Source: Climacium dendroides
Taxonomy: Eukaryota; Streptophyta; Bryopsida; Hypnales; Climaciaceae
Length of the DNA stretch: 64,000 bases
Assembly: GCA_950106755.1 (NCBI GenBank)
Contig: OX467088.1
Coordinates: 19,328,001-19,392,000, forward strand
Direction of reading: 5' to 3'
The notes below the pieces were generated by a model that was not told where the DNA came from, did no database searches, and was given only the letters and a program-made list of their open reading frames with translations. A program made the position numbers and the translations under genes. Below, one piece after another: positions 23,737 through 34,592 of this stretch; the first letter of the stretch is position 1; each line of letters starts with the position of its first letter.

Positions 23737-25000
23737 CTATTCGTCCTCTTGGCTGCGGAGACGCGCAGTGCCGTTCGTCAACGCAACGTTCAACTGTGCT
23801 GCGCGCTCCACGATAGCTTTCCTCTTCAAGGTGGACACGTTGTGTGCGATCTCAGCGCTGTATTTCCTGCATCATCGTTGAATGCAGAAAACAACCATAA
23901 TTACAAGGTTAGAAAGGCAATCTCTTGGATAATTAACGCACAAGGCACTCCCCCTCACAAAAAGCAAAGCTGTGGACAATGACGAAAAGTGCGCAGAATA
24001 AATAGGGACAACGACTAACGGCGGTAGGTCGATATAACAAAAATAAGAAATCCATCAAATAGTTCTCGGATGTGGTACACACGCCACAAACAAATCCTTC
24101 ACAGAGAACATGGAATACTGATAGCATCAGAGAGATTCCCAGAATGCGTCATCATCCCTAGCGGGAATATATGATGTCCCTATTCTTTTTCACATCACTT
24201 GCACATCAGCCTTACATCACAAACCTCGCTGATCCAATAAGAAGAACCCCTCTAGAAAACCCAGACAACACCCGCTTCCTCCAGGTCATCTCTCTGCAGA
24301 AACTTCAACAGAAACATTGAACTGCTCACCTGTTGTGCATCAGCAGAAGCTCCACATCCTTCACATTGTGGACCAAAAACTTCACGAAACCGCTGGGAAG
24401 CACGTGCCTCGTCTTCTTGTTCGACCCGTAACCAATGTTGGGCATCAACGTGCAACCCTTGAACTTACGACGAACCCTCGAGTCAATACCCTTCGGTCTC
24501 CTCCAGTTCGTCTGCCACGTACAATCACATCATCTCGCACTATCAGATTCCAAATCCTCATGCTTAAAACAACCACACTAAAAGCACGCCCACCACAGCA
24601 ACAGGCTGCAGGTACCGCGACTACCAAGTCTCAATTCCCACACAATCAAAAGCCCAGATGCAAAACTCCGAGAACCCAAAGAACAATTACCATCACCAAG
24701 TTAGAACCCTCGCCCTAACCCTAATTCTAGCCCTAAATGACAAATCTGGCCAAACAGCACGAAACAAGCAATAGCACAACCCTAATCAATACGAGAATTG
24801 GAAGGCAGACAGGAACACCGAAAACGAAAAATGAAGATCGTTCTGAAACAGCAGAAACAAGCTCGTGTTCAAGAAACAAGGGCAATTGCGCGCATGGATT
24901 GTTTATTGACCTTGACGCAAATTTTGCGGTCCGACTGCATGCGCTTGAACTTCTTGACGCGCTTCTTGATGACATCGCGCTTGACGAGAGGCGTCACCAT
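23737..25000 (-). CDS. RPL32: 60S ribosomal protein L32 (eL32), right-arm copy
   Basis: Minus-strand exons 24911..25000, 24330..24511 and 23737..23866, the mirror of 3654..4917, encode the same 133 residues, with the same introns and the same unusual GTCAAT donor. Both copies look intact. Because they are on opposite strands, 18.8 kb apart, read-through transcripts of one arm would be fully complementary to the other. Confidence 0.93.
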
Positions 25001-25173
25001 CGTGTCGGACTTGCTGAGGCAGCGCGACCGCGAGCTTCGACGCAGCGGCGAGAAGCAAGGCTCCCTCGCAAAAGAGACGGAAAGGGAGCCTTCTCGCACC
25101 TTTGGAGTCCGCCCGCTACATTTGAAAATCTTCGGTATTTGTAGATATTAGAATCTTCTGGCTGGATAGTCGC

Positions 25174-26407
25174 AAGGCCTCAACCAACAAACTTGAAAGC
25201 CAAGTACCCTTGTCTAAATTTTTAACATCGGACTGGTGACCGTGAAAATTAACCCTTTTGGAGCTGTATGACATCATCAAATTTAGAAAAAACAAAAATA
25301 ATCATTGGAAGTCAAACTACTGTGGAAGATTTCTCCTTTCCACCCCTAATTCCAAAGATGAATAGTTGCATTTCTATCGTATATAAGAGAATTCCTTGTC
25401 ATCCATCGGACACAAAATGTCCACCTTGACGTTCAAAGGTTAAGTTTAGAGTTTCAAATACTATTTTTAATTTAAATTGTCACCAAAAGGTATAGGATAA
25501 TTAACATTATATCAACAATCATATCATAATTGTACTTGAAATCATCCAAATAAGAAATTGAACAAAGTTTTAACACTTAAATTTTCACATTTGATGAAAT
25601 TTGAAGCATCTCAATGATTTAGAATTTAGTCAGCTTCTCCATCAAACAATGCACTTTTGCCATGCTAGCCAAAGATTCATCAACTAGTGGCCAAAACAAT
25701 TTGGATGATGAGATATAAAAGCTAAATTTTTTTAATAATTACCTTTTGTATATAGATTTAGGTGAGACATTTAATTAGTGCATTGAAATTGTTTTAGAAA
25801 GTAGGATACAAGTATTAAATTAAAAAACTATTATACTCACTTTTTCTTAGTACAACTTTTTTTGTTTGAAAATACCTTCAGCTCACTATTGGAATGTGAG
25901 GCAACCCTTTTGAAGACTCAAACTAGTTGAAATGATATTTCTATCACACATTTCATTGACACACAATGCACAACAATTAGAAGAAAAAAAATGGAAATTT
26001 ATAGTCATAATTGCTTCCTCTATTCACATTTTGAAAGAATTGTAGAATTTTTAGGTTTCATGTTGTCATTCAAGTTTGTAATTTTATTTTATTTTTAAAT
26101 ATTACATTTAAAATTTAATCTATTCTTTTACATTTTTTCCTTCTTTTATTTTATTTTAATTCTACCCTAAAGTGTATTGTTTCTAGCACATTCTAGCCTA
26201 AAGTGTATTGTCTCTATTCATGAGAGTTTAGGGGTGCATTCAAATATAACTATTTTCAAGACTTTGAAAATCCATGTGTAGTTTATTCATACAATACCCA
26301 AATAATCTATGAGAATAAAATCTAAAGTCAATCTAAAGTGTTATATTCAACTTATAATAAGATCCAATGAAAGAATTGGGTAAATAATTAATAGTAAAAA
26401 TTCTTGG
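25174..26407. repeat. Outer, diverged right arm of the giant inverted repeat
   Basis: Diverged counterpart of 2338-3480. Compared with the left side it lacks about 10 bp right at the boundary and carries an extra segment of roughly 220 bp (about 25200-25435) that belongs to a dispersed repeat. No gene is seen. Confidence 0.75.
25220..25435 (+). repeat. Dispersed repeat, copy 1
   Basis: The stretch from the segment GACTGGTGACCGTGAAAATTAA through GAAGTCAAACTACTGTGGAAGA to GTCATCCATCGGACAC matches, with substitutions and indels, the minus strand at about 41330-41560. It interrupts the outer right arm, so it arrived there after the outer arms formed, or was lost from the left. Confidence 0.65.
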
Positions 26408-28990
26408 GAAAGTAAATCTTGGGAGAATTCCTACAAAGCCGTTTTGGGTCAGATGTTCATGAAATTTGGACACAATGTGTAAACATGTAACTCCTTGGTG
26501 AAAAATTAATTTTGGGGGGATTAGGTATTGAGATCAAGAGTTATGATGCTTTGAACTTTTAGGATAACTTAGGCCGAGCAATTTAGAAATCTTTTGGAAA
26601 TCTTTTGCAAAAAAACTCATCAACTTTTGAAATTTGGTGTGTATGTAACTAATAAAATATGGCATACAGTTTTGTTTTTTTAAATTCTTGTCCTTAAATC
26701 ACATTCTAAGAGGAATCAAACTTTGTTAGCTATCTTGCAATTTGTGAAGCCAAAGTTTGTGAAATATTTTCCACTCATTCCAAATTTTTGTCTCTAAAAT
26801 TTCACCATTTGGATTTCAAATAAAAAAAATTCTTTATTGCACAAGAAATCATCAAAAAATAACTAGTGTATTGCCAATTCACTTAATGTCCTTACATGGC
26901 AAGGTGATTTAGAGTATGCTAGACTCCATATTTTCTTCTAAAATTTTTCATGAATGAACCTAACATCACATACTTAAAAATGGTCAAAATCTTCATTTTT
27001 ATATAGAAAACAAAATTTACTCTAAAAGGTCCTAAAGTGTGTTGATCCTATTTTGCAAGAATGAAAAAAACCTCTTCAAACATTATTATCTTTCTATCCA
27101 CATGGTCAAATGGGTTGAAATTTTTTTCACTTCTATTTTCTATGGTTAAATTTTTTTTTAAACTCAACATTTATTTTTAATAACAAACCAAAAAATTGTA
27201 GTTTTCAACAATGTGTCTCTAAAAAACTTCCTCAATCATTTAACGGCCAAATTTTGTACTTCCAATTTAGATTTGTTTTTGTGTTTTGAATTGATTTGCA
27301 ACCCCTTCATGAGTCTCTCCACTCCCTCTCTACACACCAACGCTTTGCACCCCCCCACACTCCCACTTTGCGCGAAGGTGAATGTTGCTTAGATCATCAC
27401 CCAACCATTGTGATCAGAATTTGGAGTTCAGCCACATGCTATTGTTAAAAAATTTCAAATTTTTTAACACTTGTCTTGTGAGAAACAAGAAAGTGCATTT
27501 GAAATTATATTTTTTCAACAAAGTATGAATTTGCTAGGAATTTTTGAAGTGTTTAGTGCATCATGGTCCAAAAGAGTTTGTAGACTACCCCATAACCAAC
27601 AAAACTTGAATCCACAATGCTCATCTTACTACCTAATGAAGTCATACTATTTTTTAACATAAAAGGCCTAAAAAATCAATTCTTACAATGAATTTCACAC
27701 TGAAAAGTTGGAAGTTCTTAATCAAGTCACTATTCACTCCAAAAATCAACATATTTTCTTATATGTTGTATTGGACAATTCCAAATGATCTAAAAATTTT
27801 CAAGCATATAGCCAACTTGTATACTAATATTATATTGTGTTGTATATTGGTATTTACACCTTTAAATACATCAACATTGAAATTTCTAAACTTCACATCT
27901 AAATTTCAAATACAACTTAAATTATGTATTTGTTTATTATATTTTATAAAAAAAAATTTAAAAATAAAACCTAACAAGTTTAGGTTCTATTTTGTTTGAA
28001 AAGTTATTGCCATTGCAAGTTCCATGAATGAAAATCAAAATGACATAGTATTGAGTGTTTTTCTTCTATGTTTTCTATTACAAAATGTTCTAACAATTAA
28101 ATGACTAACTATGTTTTTTTTTATTTTCTATTTTTTTATATAATCAAACATCATATTTAGTACATCATATTTAGTACTAAATTGTTCTTTTAGTATTTAG
28201 TTGTGGCACTTAACACTCTTAAAACATCTCTTCTTTTATGGTAAGGTAGGAAAACCTATTTCGGACAAGCCCCCTATGATGGTTACATAGGTGGACCTAT
28301 TGTAGATAGCAATTGAATACATTAGTTATTAAGAAAGATTCTCTATTTGTACCTTCTCGCCCATTTATCTCTCTTTTTTCTTAACTTAGGAAAAAATGTC
28401 AAAGGTAACGAAAGTAGCTGAGTCTATGAAACTAGAATGGATTTGAATGAAAAAACTTCTTTTATATTCAATAAAACATTCATTCTAAGAGAAAAAATTC
28501 CGTTTTTTTTGGCTTTCTTCAGCAACCTTATTTTTACACACTCTGAATCAGTTCCTCCATGACTTTCCCAAATCATACATACTGAAATACTTAAGTTATC
28601 CGAAATAGGTATTTCTACCTCATAAGTTTATCAAGTCAAAACATGACAATTCTTTTTGAAAGAGTAGATCACTTATTTGCCCAATTGGTGGTACTCAATA
28701 TGTTAATTTAATGTTCAAAATAAATAATAAAATAAAATAAATTAAATCATACACCATCATTCCTAAATCAATCAACTATTTGTAGAAGTTGTCAAGAATA
28801 AAAAATATGCAATTTTTGCCTTGCCAAAGAAAGTCAAGGCTAGACCACATCACTTGAGAAATTCTTATCCCAAGAGGAAAAACCCAAGAATTTTTTATTT
28901 ACCTCAAATGATAATTTTTGAATTCATATTTGGATTCGAGAACCCTCAAATAGAAAAGACCGCGGCTACATTCATCCAAACAAAATAGAC
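26408..28990. other. AT-rich intergenic stretch, no gene recognised
   Basis: Only short, low-complexity frames are present. Degenerate phrases (for example TCAAGAGTTATGATGC near 26540 and TTTCACCATTTGGATTTC near 26800) resemble ones at 37700-38070 and 42240-42560, suggesting an old dispersed repeat. A short direct duplication of ACATCATATTTAGTAC lies near 28149-28178. Confidence 0.5.
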
Positions 28991-29016
28991 ATTCATTCGT
29001 CTGGCGAAGGACAAAG

Positions 29017-29027
29017 GTTAGGGTTCG
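29017..29027 (+). promoter_or_regulatory. Telo-box-like motif upstream of eL36 copy a
   Basis: GGTTAGGGTTC lies about 75 bp before the start ATG, where plant ribosomal protein genes often carry telo boxes. The role is inferred. Confidence 0.4.
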
Positions 29028-29099
29028 GACGGAGGCGCTCTTTTGCCATTCTCCGCAGGGCACGCTCGCAGAGTTGCAGCCCCAGCAGCAGCAGCAGCG

Positions 29100-29432
29100 A
29101 TGGCGCCATCCGTGGTGAGCAACGGCATCGCCGTGGGTCTTCACCGAGGTCACCAAGTCACCAAGCGCGACATCGCCAAGCGCCCCTCCGCGAGCAAGGG
29201 CAAGCTCGGCAAGCGCACTTCGCTGGTGCGCAAGCTCATCCGCGAGGTCGCCGGCTTCGCCCCCTACGAGAAGCGCATCACGGAGCTGCTGAAGGTGGGC
29301 AAGGACAAGCGCGCCCTGAAGGTCGCCAAGCGGAAGTTGGGCACCCACTTGCGGGCCAAGCGCAAGAGAGAGGAGATGACCGGCGTCCTGCGCAAGATGC
29401 GCGCCACCGGAGGAGCCGAGAAGAAGAAGTAA
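29100..29432 (+). CDS. RPL36: 60S ribosomal protein L36 (eL36), copy a
   Basis: A single uninterrupted frame of 110 residues with the family landmarks [54 protein letters not shown] and [17 protein letters not shown], ending in a basic EKKK. eL36 is a small basic protein of the large cytosolic ribosomal subunit. The ATG follows a GCAGCAGC leader and fits the family N-terminus ([14 protein letters not shown]). The coding part has no intron; an intron in the leader is possible, since a CTCCGCAG-type acceptor precedes it. Codon choice is markedly GC-rich against AT-rich flanks. Copy b at 43337 differs by one base. Confidence 0.96.
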   Translation: MAPSVVSNGIAVGLHRGHQVTKRDIAKRPSASKGKLGKRTSLVRKLIREVAGFAPYEKRITELLKVGKDKRALKVAKRKLGTHLRAKRKREEMTGVLRKMRATGGAEKKK

Positions 29433-32020
29433 CGGAATTTGCAGTGAGGGAGTTTCCCATCGCATAGATTAGGGTTAGACTCACATCGAGAGTTTTGAGG
29501 CGATTACTTGCACGGTTCTGTTGAGCTTTGCAGAACGCTACAAAGAGGTTCTGCGACTTCACTGTGGATATCTGTTTAGGGTTTGGTATGGTGGTTTGAA
29601 ATTTTAGGGTTGGTTGCGTCCTTGCGCTCCAGCTCCCCATTCTGTATGTTTTTAACCTAATTGTTCCACATCTCTGATATTGGGGTTATTTCCGACAGTT
29701 TCACCTGTGCCTTATGTGAAGTGGTGTTGTGGATTGTCTCTCGTATTTCCTTACGACTGCGAAATCAATTACTGGGTGTACCTTTTGATGGTTATTGTTG
29801 GGTGTGTGAAAAGGCCTGGCTGTTGAATCTCGCTGGAGTAAATTGATAGTTGCAGCTTCGATTTGAGTGGATTAGGTTACCTCATGATACGAGTATCGAG
29901 TTTCTTGGATTGCACCAGGGTAACTTGTGTATGTGGCAGTTCTTGTCTATGTGAGTTAGACGTTGCCTGTGCATCTGCACAATTACAGTTACAATTACAA
30001 TTTGGGGTTTGGGGATTAGGGTTTGTGGTGTTGTGTAGTGGCGTTTAGAGTTTCCAAATCATTTTCTGAAAACTGAATTTAATTTCTGTACATATGAACT
30101 AATGATGTGATTTATGAGTGCAAATTCAAGTTTGTTAATCTACTTTCTTCGGCGAAGATGCACGGGATTTGCAGGCATGGAGAGAGAGATACTGTATCAG
30201 TTGAACCGTCCTTCAAATCTTCCAGTTCAATCTTCCTCAACCGTGTTTTTATTGGATCGATCTGTTCAGGTCTGTTAACTATTATCTTCGACAAGAGCGG
30301 TGGCAATTCGAATATGTTTAGGTGATTCGAGTGAAATTAGATCTGTATTCGGACTGGATTCACTTGTTGATTCTCTATTGAAGGACTGAGTACCTTGAGC
30401 AAAGCCTACTTGGGTGATACGTCTTCTCGTTTCAAGGTTTACGAGAGTACTTGTTTGATATAATTCTACCATTTTATAGTTCTCATTTCAAACATATCTG
30501 TGGCAATCTCAGAATTCAATTAGCAATTCAAGCAAATGTCCATTGGAAGCACGTTTTACTCTGCAACCTCAGCAAAATAGTTGTTACCGGTAGCTAAGTA
30601 TTCCAGTACATTATCACGTTAGGCAGTCGGAAAAAATTGGCGGTTCGAATGAATTGCCAGATTGAATAGGCCATCTGAAACCTCAGAAGAAAACTCTGCA
30701 CGAACTTGAACTTCGCAATCGCATCATATCGGGTTTCAGGTCCAAGCTCATGACGACAACCGAGCCGGCGTATGCTGATTCTTCGCTTCTAGGTCTTAAG
30801 TTCGATCTCTTCTTTACCCTAGCCTGCACACATGATGGCAAATAAATCCAGAGACCTTTCCATGGCCAAATGCATATAACTGATCTACACAGTAATGCAC
30901 TACTGTGGTGACGGATTTTCACGCTTGCTGAGGGAATTCTTTTGGTTAGGGGACGTTTCGATTTGCGCTGTGAAGAAATCCTGCGGGAGCATTTGCCTTC
31001 TGCAAGCCCTGGGGCAGCATGAGCACATGAATATTCATTTATGAAGTCCCAGTGGCTGCTCTTAGAATTGCATGCAGCAGTGCTGGGATTTCATGCGAAA
31101 GGAGGCAGCTAGAGCATTGCCATTGCTGTAACAACTGCACCATTCTTAGAACATGATACTAACATGAAGCTCCTCGCTCTCAATTCGACTGAGGTGTTGC
31201 AATTCTGTCCTATTGTCTCTATTCAAGATCCGAATGTAAGTTCGTGACAGTTACATGTTCTGTCCCTGCACACTCAGTTTCAATTGTCATTTGCATGATT
31301 GAGACAGTCACAATTGGTATTGAATGAACATCTCTGTGCGAGGATTGACAACATCCGGTGGTTCTCTGAAATCAGCTCATTGGATATTCAAATAGAAAAA
31401 AATTATTTTTAATGCGTTCTAACATGCTTTTCTGGCATTATTTACTGGTGGAGATATGAGTATACTTGATTGGGTGGCTACTGAGCTCCTGGAAATGGGA
31501 ACCCAAAAAACACTAGCACGATCAATCCACCATCTCTACATTATATAACTGCATTGGAACATGTTGTACATGCCACACTATCATTTACTGTTGCACACTG
31601 GTCACGCATTCACAACAATTATCTCATTGCATATGAGACTGTCAAGTAAGTAGTCAAATTGAAAATTGAAGAGATTAGAGAATACTACCATCTGAGGATG
31701 TTTGAATGCAAACCAAGTGCCAAATGTAACAAAGATGATCCAAAATTCAAAGTAGACATCATCAGTTTTGAATAGGAGTTGAAAGGTTCAGCATTGGATT
31801 GCAAATTTATAAATTTACTAATTCAATGAAAAAGAGTACAAAAGACAAGACTAATTGTCAACATCCCAAAAGACAAGATAGTTCCTCTAAACTTCAAAGG
31901 TTGACAAATAATATCCCTTCCCTTGCTAAAAATGCCGAACACAAAGTTGAAATATGGCATTCTAAAGGTTTCAGGGTTTAGGATCTACAAATGTGTTGTG
32001 GACATTTGTTCCTAGAATTC
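29433..32020. other. Intergenic stretch after eL36 copy a
   Basis: The first 250 bp look like the eL36 3' UTR; short blocks (TTTAGGGTTTGGT, GAAATTTTAGGGTTGGTT, TTCCACAT) recur after copy b. Beyond that no gene, RNA or mobile element is recognised, only short open frames without family features. Confidence 0.5.
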
Positions 32021-33991
32021 TCACATCATTGATGTTGGGAAGAAGCTCACCGGTGGTTGTTGATATGCAAGACGAGCGAGCCCATTTTCAATATTGTACT
32101 CAAATTCGTCACTGGTGAATTCGTCACGTGGGTACCACCAACTTGGTGGCGGGCATGACGGCTCCACGCACATGCGTAGATAGAAAAGTTGCGGATGTGT
32201 GAAAGGCACAACATGATACCCCACAGATTCGCTTCGCATCACAGCGCTCTTCAACATTTTGCAAATGTAGATTTGCCAATCAATACCAAGAGGTGGAAAT
32301 CCAAGGATTTCCATACATACATTCCAATCCTTTACATCATAGATTCTTTGCACTTGATGAAACAATACCTCACCCATCTCTTCAGATGGATATCCATAGT
32401 GGCTGTCCAAGTCCTTGACCTCCAATTGCACCAAGCGCAAGAAGCTCACCTGAATCATGACGAGCCTCAAGGATTGCAAGCTTGCATCAAAGGTTTCCCG
32501 AAGGCGCTGTTGGGAGACATACAAATCGTCTTCCAAGTAGGCAAGGTGGGGGTATTTTGTATTTGTAGAGTTTTCTCCATCCAAGAACCACACCACATCG
32601 CGTGCCAAAAGCTCCTCCACAAAAGGGACGCAACAAGATTGCCAATCCTCGTTCAACACCACCAAGTATGTGAGAAACTCACCAATGTTGGGTATGGCAT
32701 CTTTGTGCCTACCAGCATCACTTTGTCGAAAAGCTGCGACACGCCTCTGAAGCTCAATTTCAATGGCGGGGTAGCGTTTGGACAACTTGGAGAATAAGTG
32801 GAGCAAGAGGCAATAGCCTTGCAATGCTTTCTCTATGGCACGCTTCATAACGTCGTAGTCTTGGGCAAGCTCCAACACTATCCCGTTCAAAAGGCGAGGA
32901 AGAACCTCTACCACACACAATGCCCCTATGATGAACTTCTCTGTTGGTACAAGCACACAGTGCACGCTTTGCATCACTTCTTGAATGGCGGACTCCGCGC
33001 GCAAGAAGTGACCATCATCAAGAGCAACCGGGAGGAACACATTAAACTTCTCTCCAAAGACTCCCGTTCGCACACCATGCTCATGGAAAGCTTCATACGA
33101 AAGTAAATCCAACACACGGATGGTGGTCATCACTACACCAGAGGGTACAAGGCAATCCACCTCCAGTCCAATTCCAAGCACAGACTCCGTGTACGTCTTT
33201 CTCAAAAAGAAGCATACAAGTTGCCTGCGAATGAGCAAATTATGCTTTCTAATCACATCCATGACATGAGGGGAAGCTCTCGCCAAAGCATACATATCTT
33301 GATCTGACAGGAGGTCAAGAATCACCATCCAACAATCATCCGTAAGTTTATCAATTCCGTATGTCGGATCCCCATCTACTTGTCCATCTTCCCCTCCTTC
33401 ACTTCTTTCTAGACCTCCCGGCCCCTCCACCACCACCGAAGGAATGCTCAAGTTGAATCCACAGTTGCTGCATACGTAATCCATCACCACATTCGTCATA
33501 CGCTCTCTAAACCTCTCTTCACCTTCGTAGGCCTCCCCAAGCTCAGAGGTCACCACAAATGCTTGCCCCCCATGTTCTTGCTCGACCTCATAGGTCGAGA
33601 AGAAGTTAAGCAACTGCAAGAAAACATACTTGAGGAGATATGCAGGTGTGTAGCCTCCACTGTACAAACTATCCACCGTGACATGGTGAAGAATGTCGCA
33701 ACAGATGAAGCCTCCAAACACGTTGGGGTGGGTGACTGAAGTTTGGATGGTGACTTTAGGTGGGTCATGTGGGTAGGAGCTTGGAATCTCCACATCCAAG
33801 TGTAAACGTAGGTTGCGAAAGGGGCCAGCCAAAGGTGACAGAATGAGGCACATGTGGGTCATGTTGCCGTTGTAAAGATGGTATTGAATGCCATCCATAG
33901 GCTCGCGCTCAAGTTCTATAAGGTCGCGATGGAGACGCTGTAAGCTAGCCCGTAAAGGCGGCGCCATGGCCGGCTCTGTTTGCCTGTACAA
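32021..33991 (-). CDS. Intronless E2-like (UBC) / F-box fusion protein
   Basis: A single open frame of 656 codons. Residues about 10-175 read as an E2 ubiquitin-conjugating fold: the PPKV loop, then HPN at 88-90 and GGFICCDIL, where Cys97 is at the position of the E2 active-site cysteine (usual ICLDIL). A CSNC pair follows at 173-176, then an acidic linker (about 195-210). Residues about 213-260 form an F-box-like segment (IDKLTDDCWMVILDLLSDQD, then ALARASPHVMDVIRKH). About 400 C-terminal residues have no recognised domain. If active, it could load ubiquitin and bind Skp1 in one chain; this is inference. Start is the first ATG (MYRQTEP) or the one eight codons later (MAPPLRA), which fits E2 starts. 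The absence of introns, unlike the other long genes here, could reflect retroposition or transfer. Confidence 0.85.
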   Translation of the reverse strand: MYRQTEPAMAPPLRASLQRLHRDLIELEREPMDGIQYHLYNGNMTHMCLILSPLAGPFRNLRLHLDVEIPSSYPHDPPKVTIQTSVTHPNVFGGFICCDILHHVTVDSLYSGGYTPAYLLKYVFLQLLNFFSTYEVEQEHGGQAFVVTSELGEAYEGEERFRERMTNVVMDYVCSNCGFNLSIPSVVVEGPGGLERSEGGEDGQVDGDPTYGIDKLTDDCWMVILDLLSDQDMYALARASPHVMDVIRKHNLLIRRQLVCFFLRKTYTESVLGIGLEVDCLVPSGVVMTTIRVLDLLSYEAFHEHGVRTGVFGEKFNVFLPVALDDGHFLRAESAIQEVMQSVHCVLVPTEKFIIGALCVVEVLPRLLNGIVLELAQDYDVMKRAIEKALQGYCLLLHLFSKLSKRYPAIEIELQRRVAAFRQSDAGRHKDAIPNIGEFLTYLVVLNEDWQSCCVPFVEELLARDVVWFLDGENSTNTKYPHLAYLEDDLYVSQQRLRETFDASLQSLRLVMIQVSFLRLVQLEVKDLDSHYGYPSEEMGEVLFHQVQRIYDVKDWNVCMEILGFPPLGIDWQIYICKMLKSAVMRSESVGYHVVPFTHPQLFYLRMCVEPSCPPPSWWYPRDEFTSDEFEYNIENGLARLAYQQPPVSFFPTSMM

Positions 33992-34403
33992 TCCAAAAAC
34001 TTCGGTTGGTTATAAAGGTTTGGAATTGAGACTACAAAAGTTCAAAGACAGGTTAGTGAGCGAAGGTAAGAAAGGTTACGAAGGTTTGCAACAACAATTT
34101 TATAGCTTGCACATGTATTTGTAGCAACAAATGGTTTCAACTCCACACCTACAAGCTATGGAGTTGCAACCACTTTTTGTGGTTATGGTGCTGTTTTGAA
34201 CTACAGTTTCAACAAGAATAACAAGTTTAACCTCCTAACTACAAATAAGACCAAATTATCAAAGTTTTGTTCTATAATTAGCACAAAACTTGAGAACTTT
34301 TCACACTAATTCATAGCTATTGAACAAAGCACAAATAAACAACACGTTTCTTGCAAAAATCAATAAGGATCATTTCAAGACTAAGGTGAGGAGACAACTT
34401 ACA

Positions 34404-34592
34404 AGAGACAATCGGCCTTACAACAAACCACCTTCGGAATGAACGAAACCACGCTGCAAACTACGCTCAAAGACAATCGGCGTTAGAAGACCTTCAGAAT
34501 GAGCTCGCAACCGGGCCACGTGACTACTTAAGAGACAATCGCCTTTGGGGGACCTTCGAAATGACCACAGCCGGGTCGGGTGACTACACATG
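34404..34592. repeat. Degenerate tandem repeat of about 61 bp, three units
   Basis: Each unit contains AGACAATCGgCcTT, then ACCTTCgGAATGA, then ACCGGGcCacGTGACTAC or a decayed version. It lies some 410-600 bp upstream of the E2-F-box start, so it may be in or near its promoter. Confidence 0.65.

Larger units (their letters stand above)
15537..25173. repeat. Inner right arm of the giant inverted repeat (about 9.64 kb)
   Basis: Mirror of 3481-13117. The junction with the spacer falls within CTGCAAACTCTTTTGG; the arm sequence starts at CAAACTC. On the outer side the match stops at GGATAGTCGC (25164-25173). It carries the Tc1-like relic, the alcohol dehydrogenase and eL32 in reverse order and orientation. 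Confidence 0.93.

Noticed and set aside
27471..27999. Short open frames in the AT-rich stretch
   Set aside because: Low-complexity Phe/Ile/Asn/Lys-rich translations typical of random AT-rich DNA.
28899..29465. 188-codon minus-strand frame over eL36 copy a
   Set aside because: Antisense shadow of a GC-rich coding exon; the same shadow appears over copy b.
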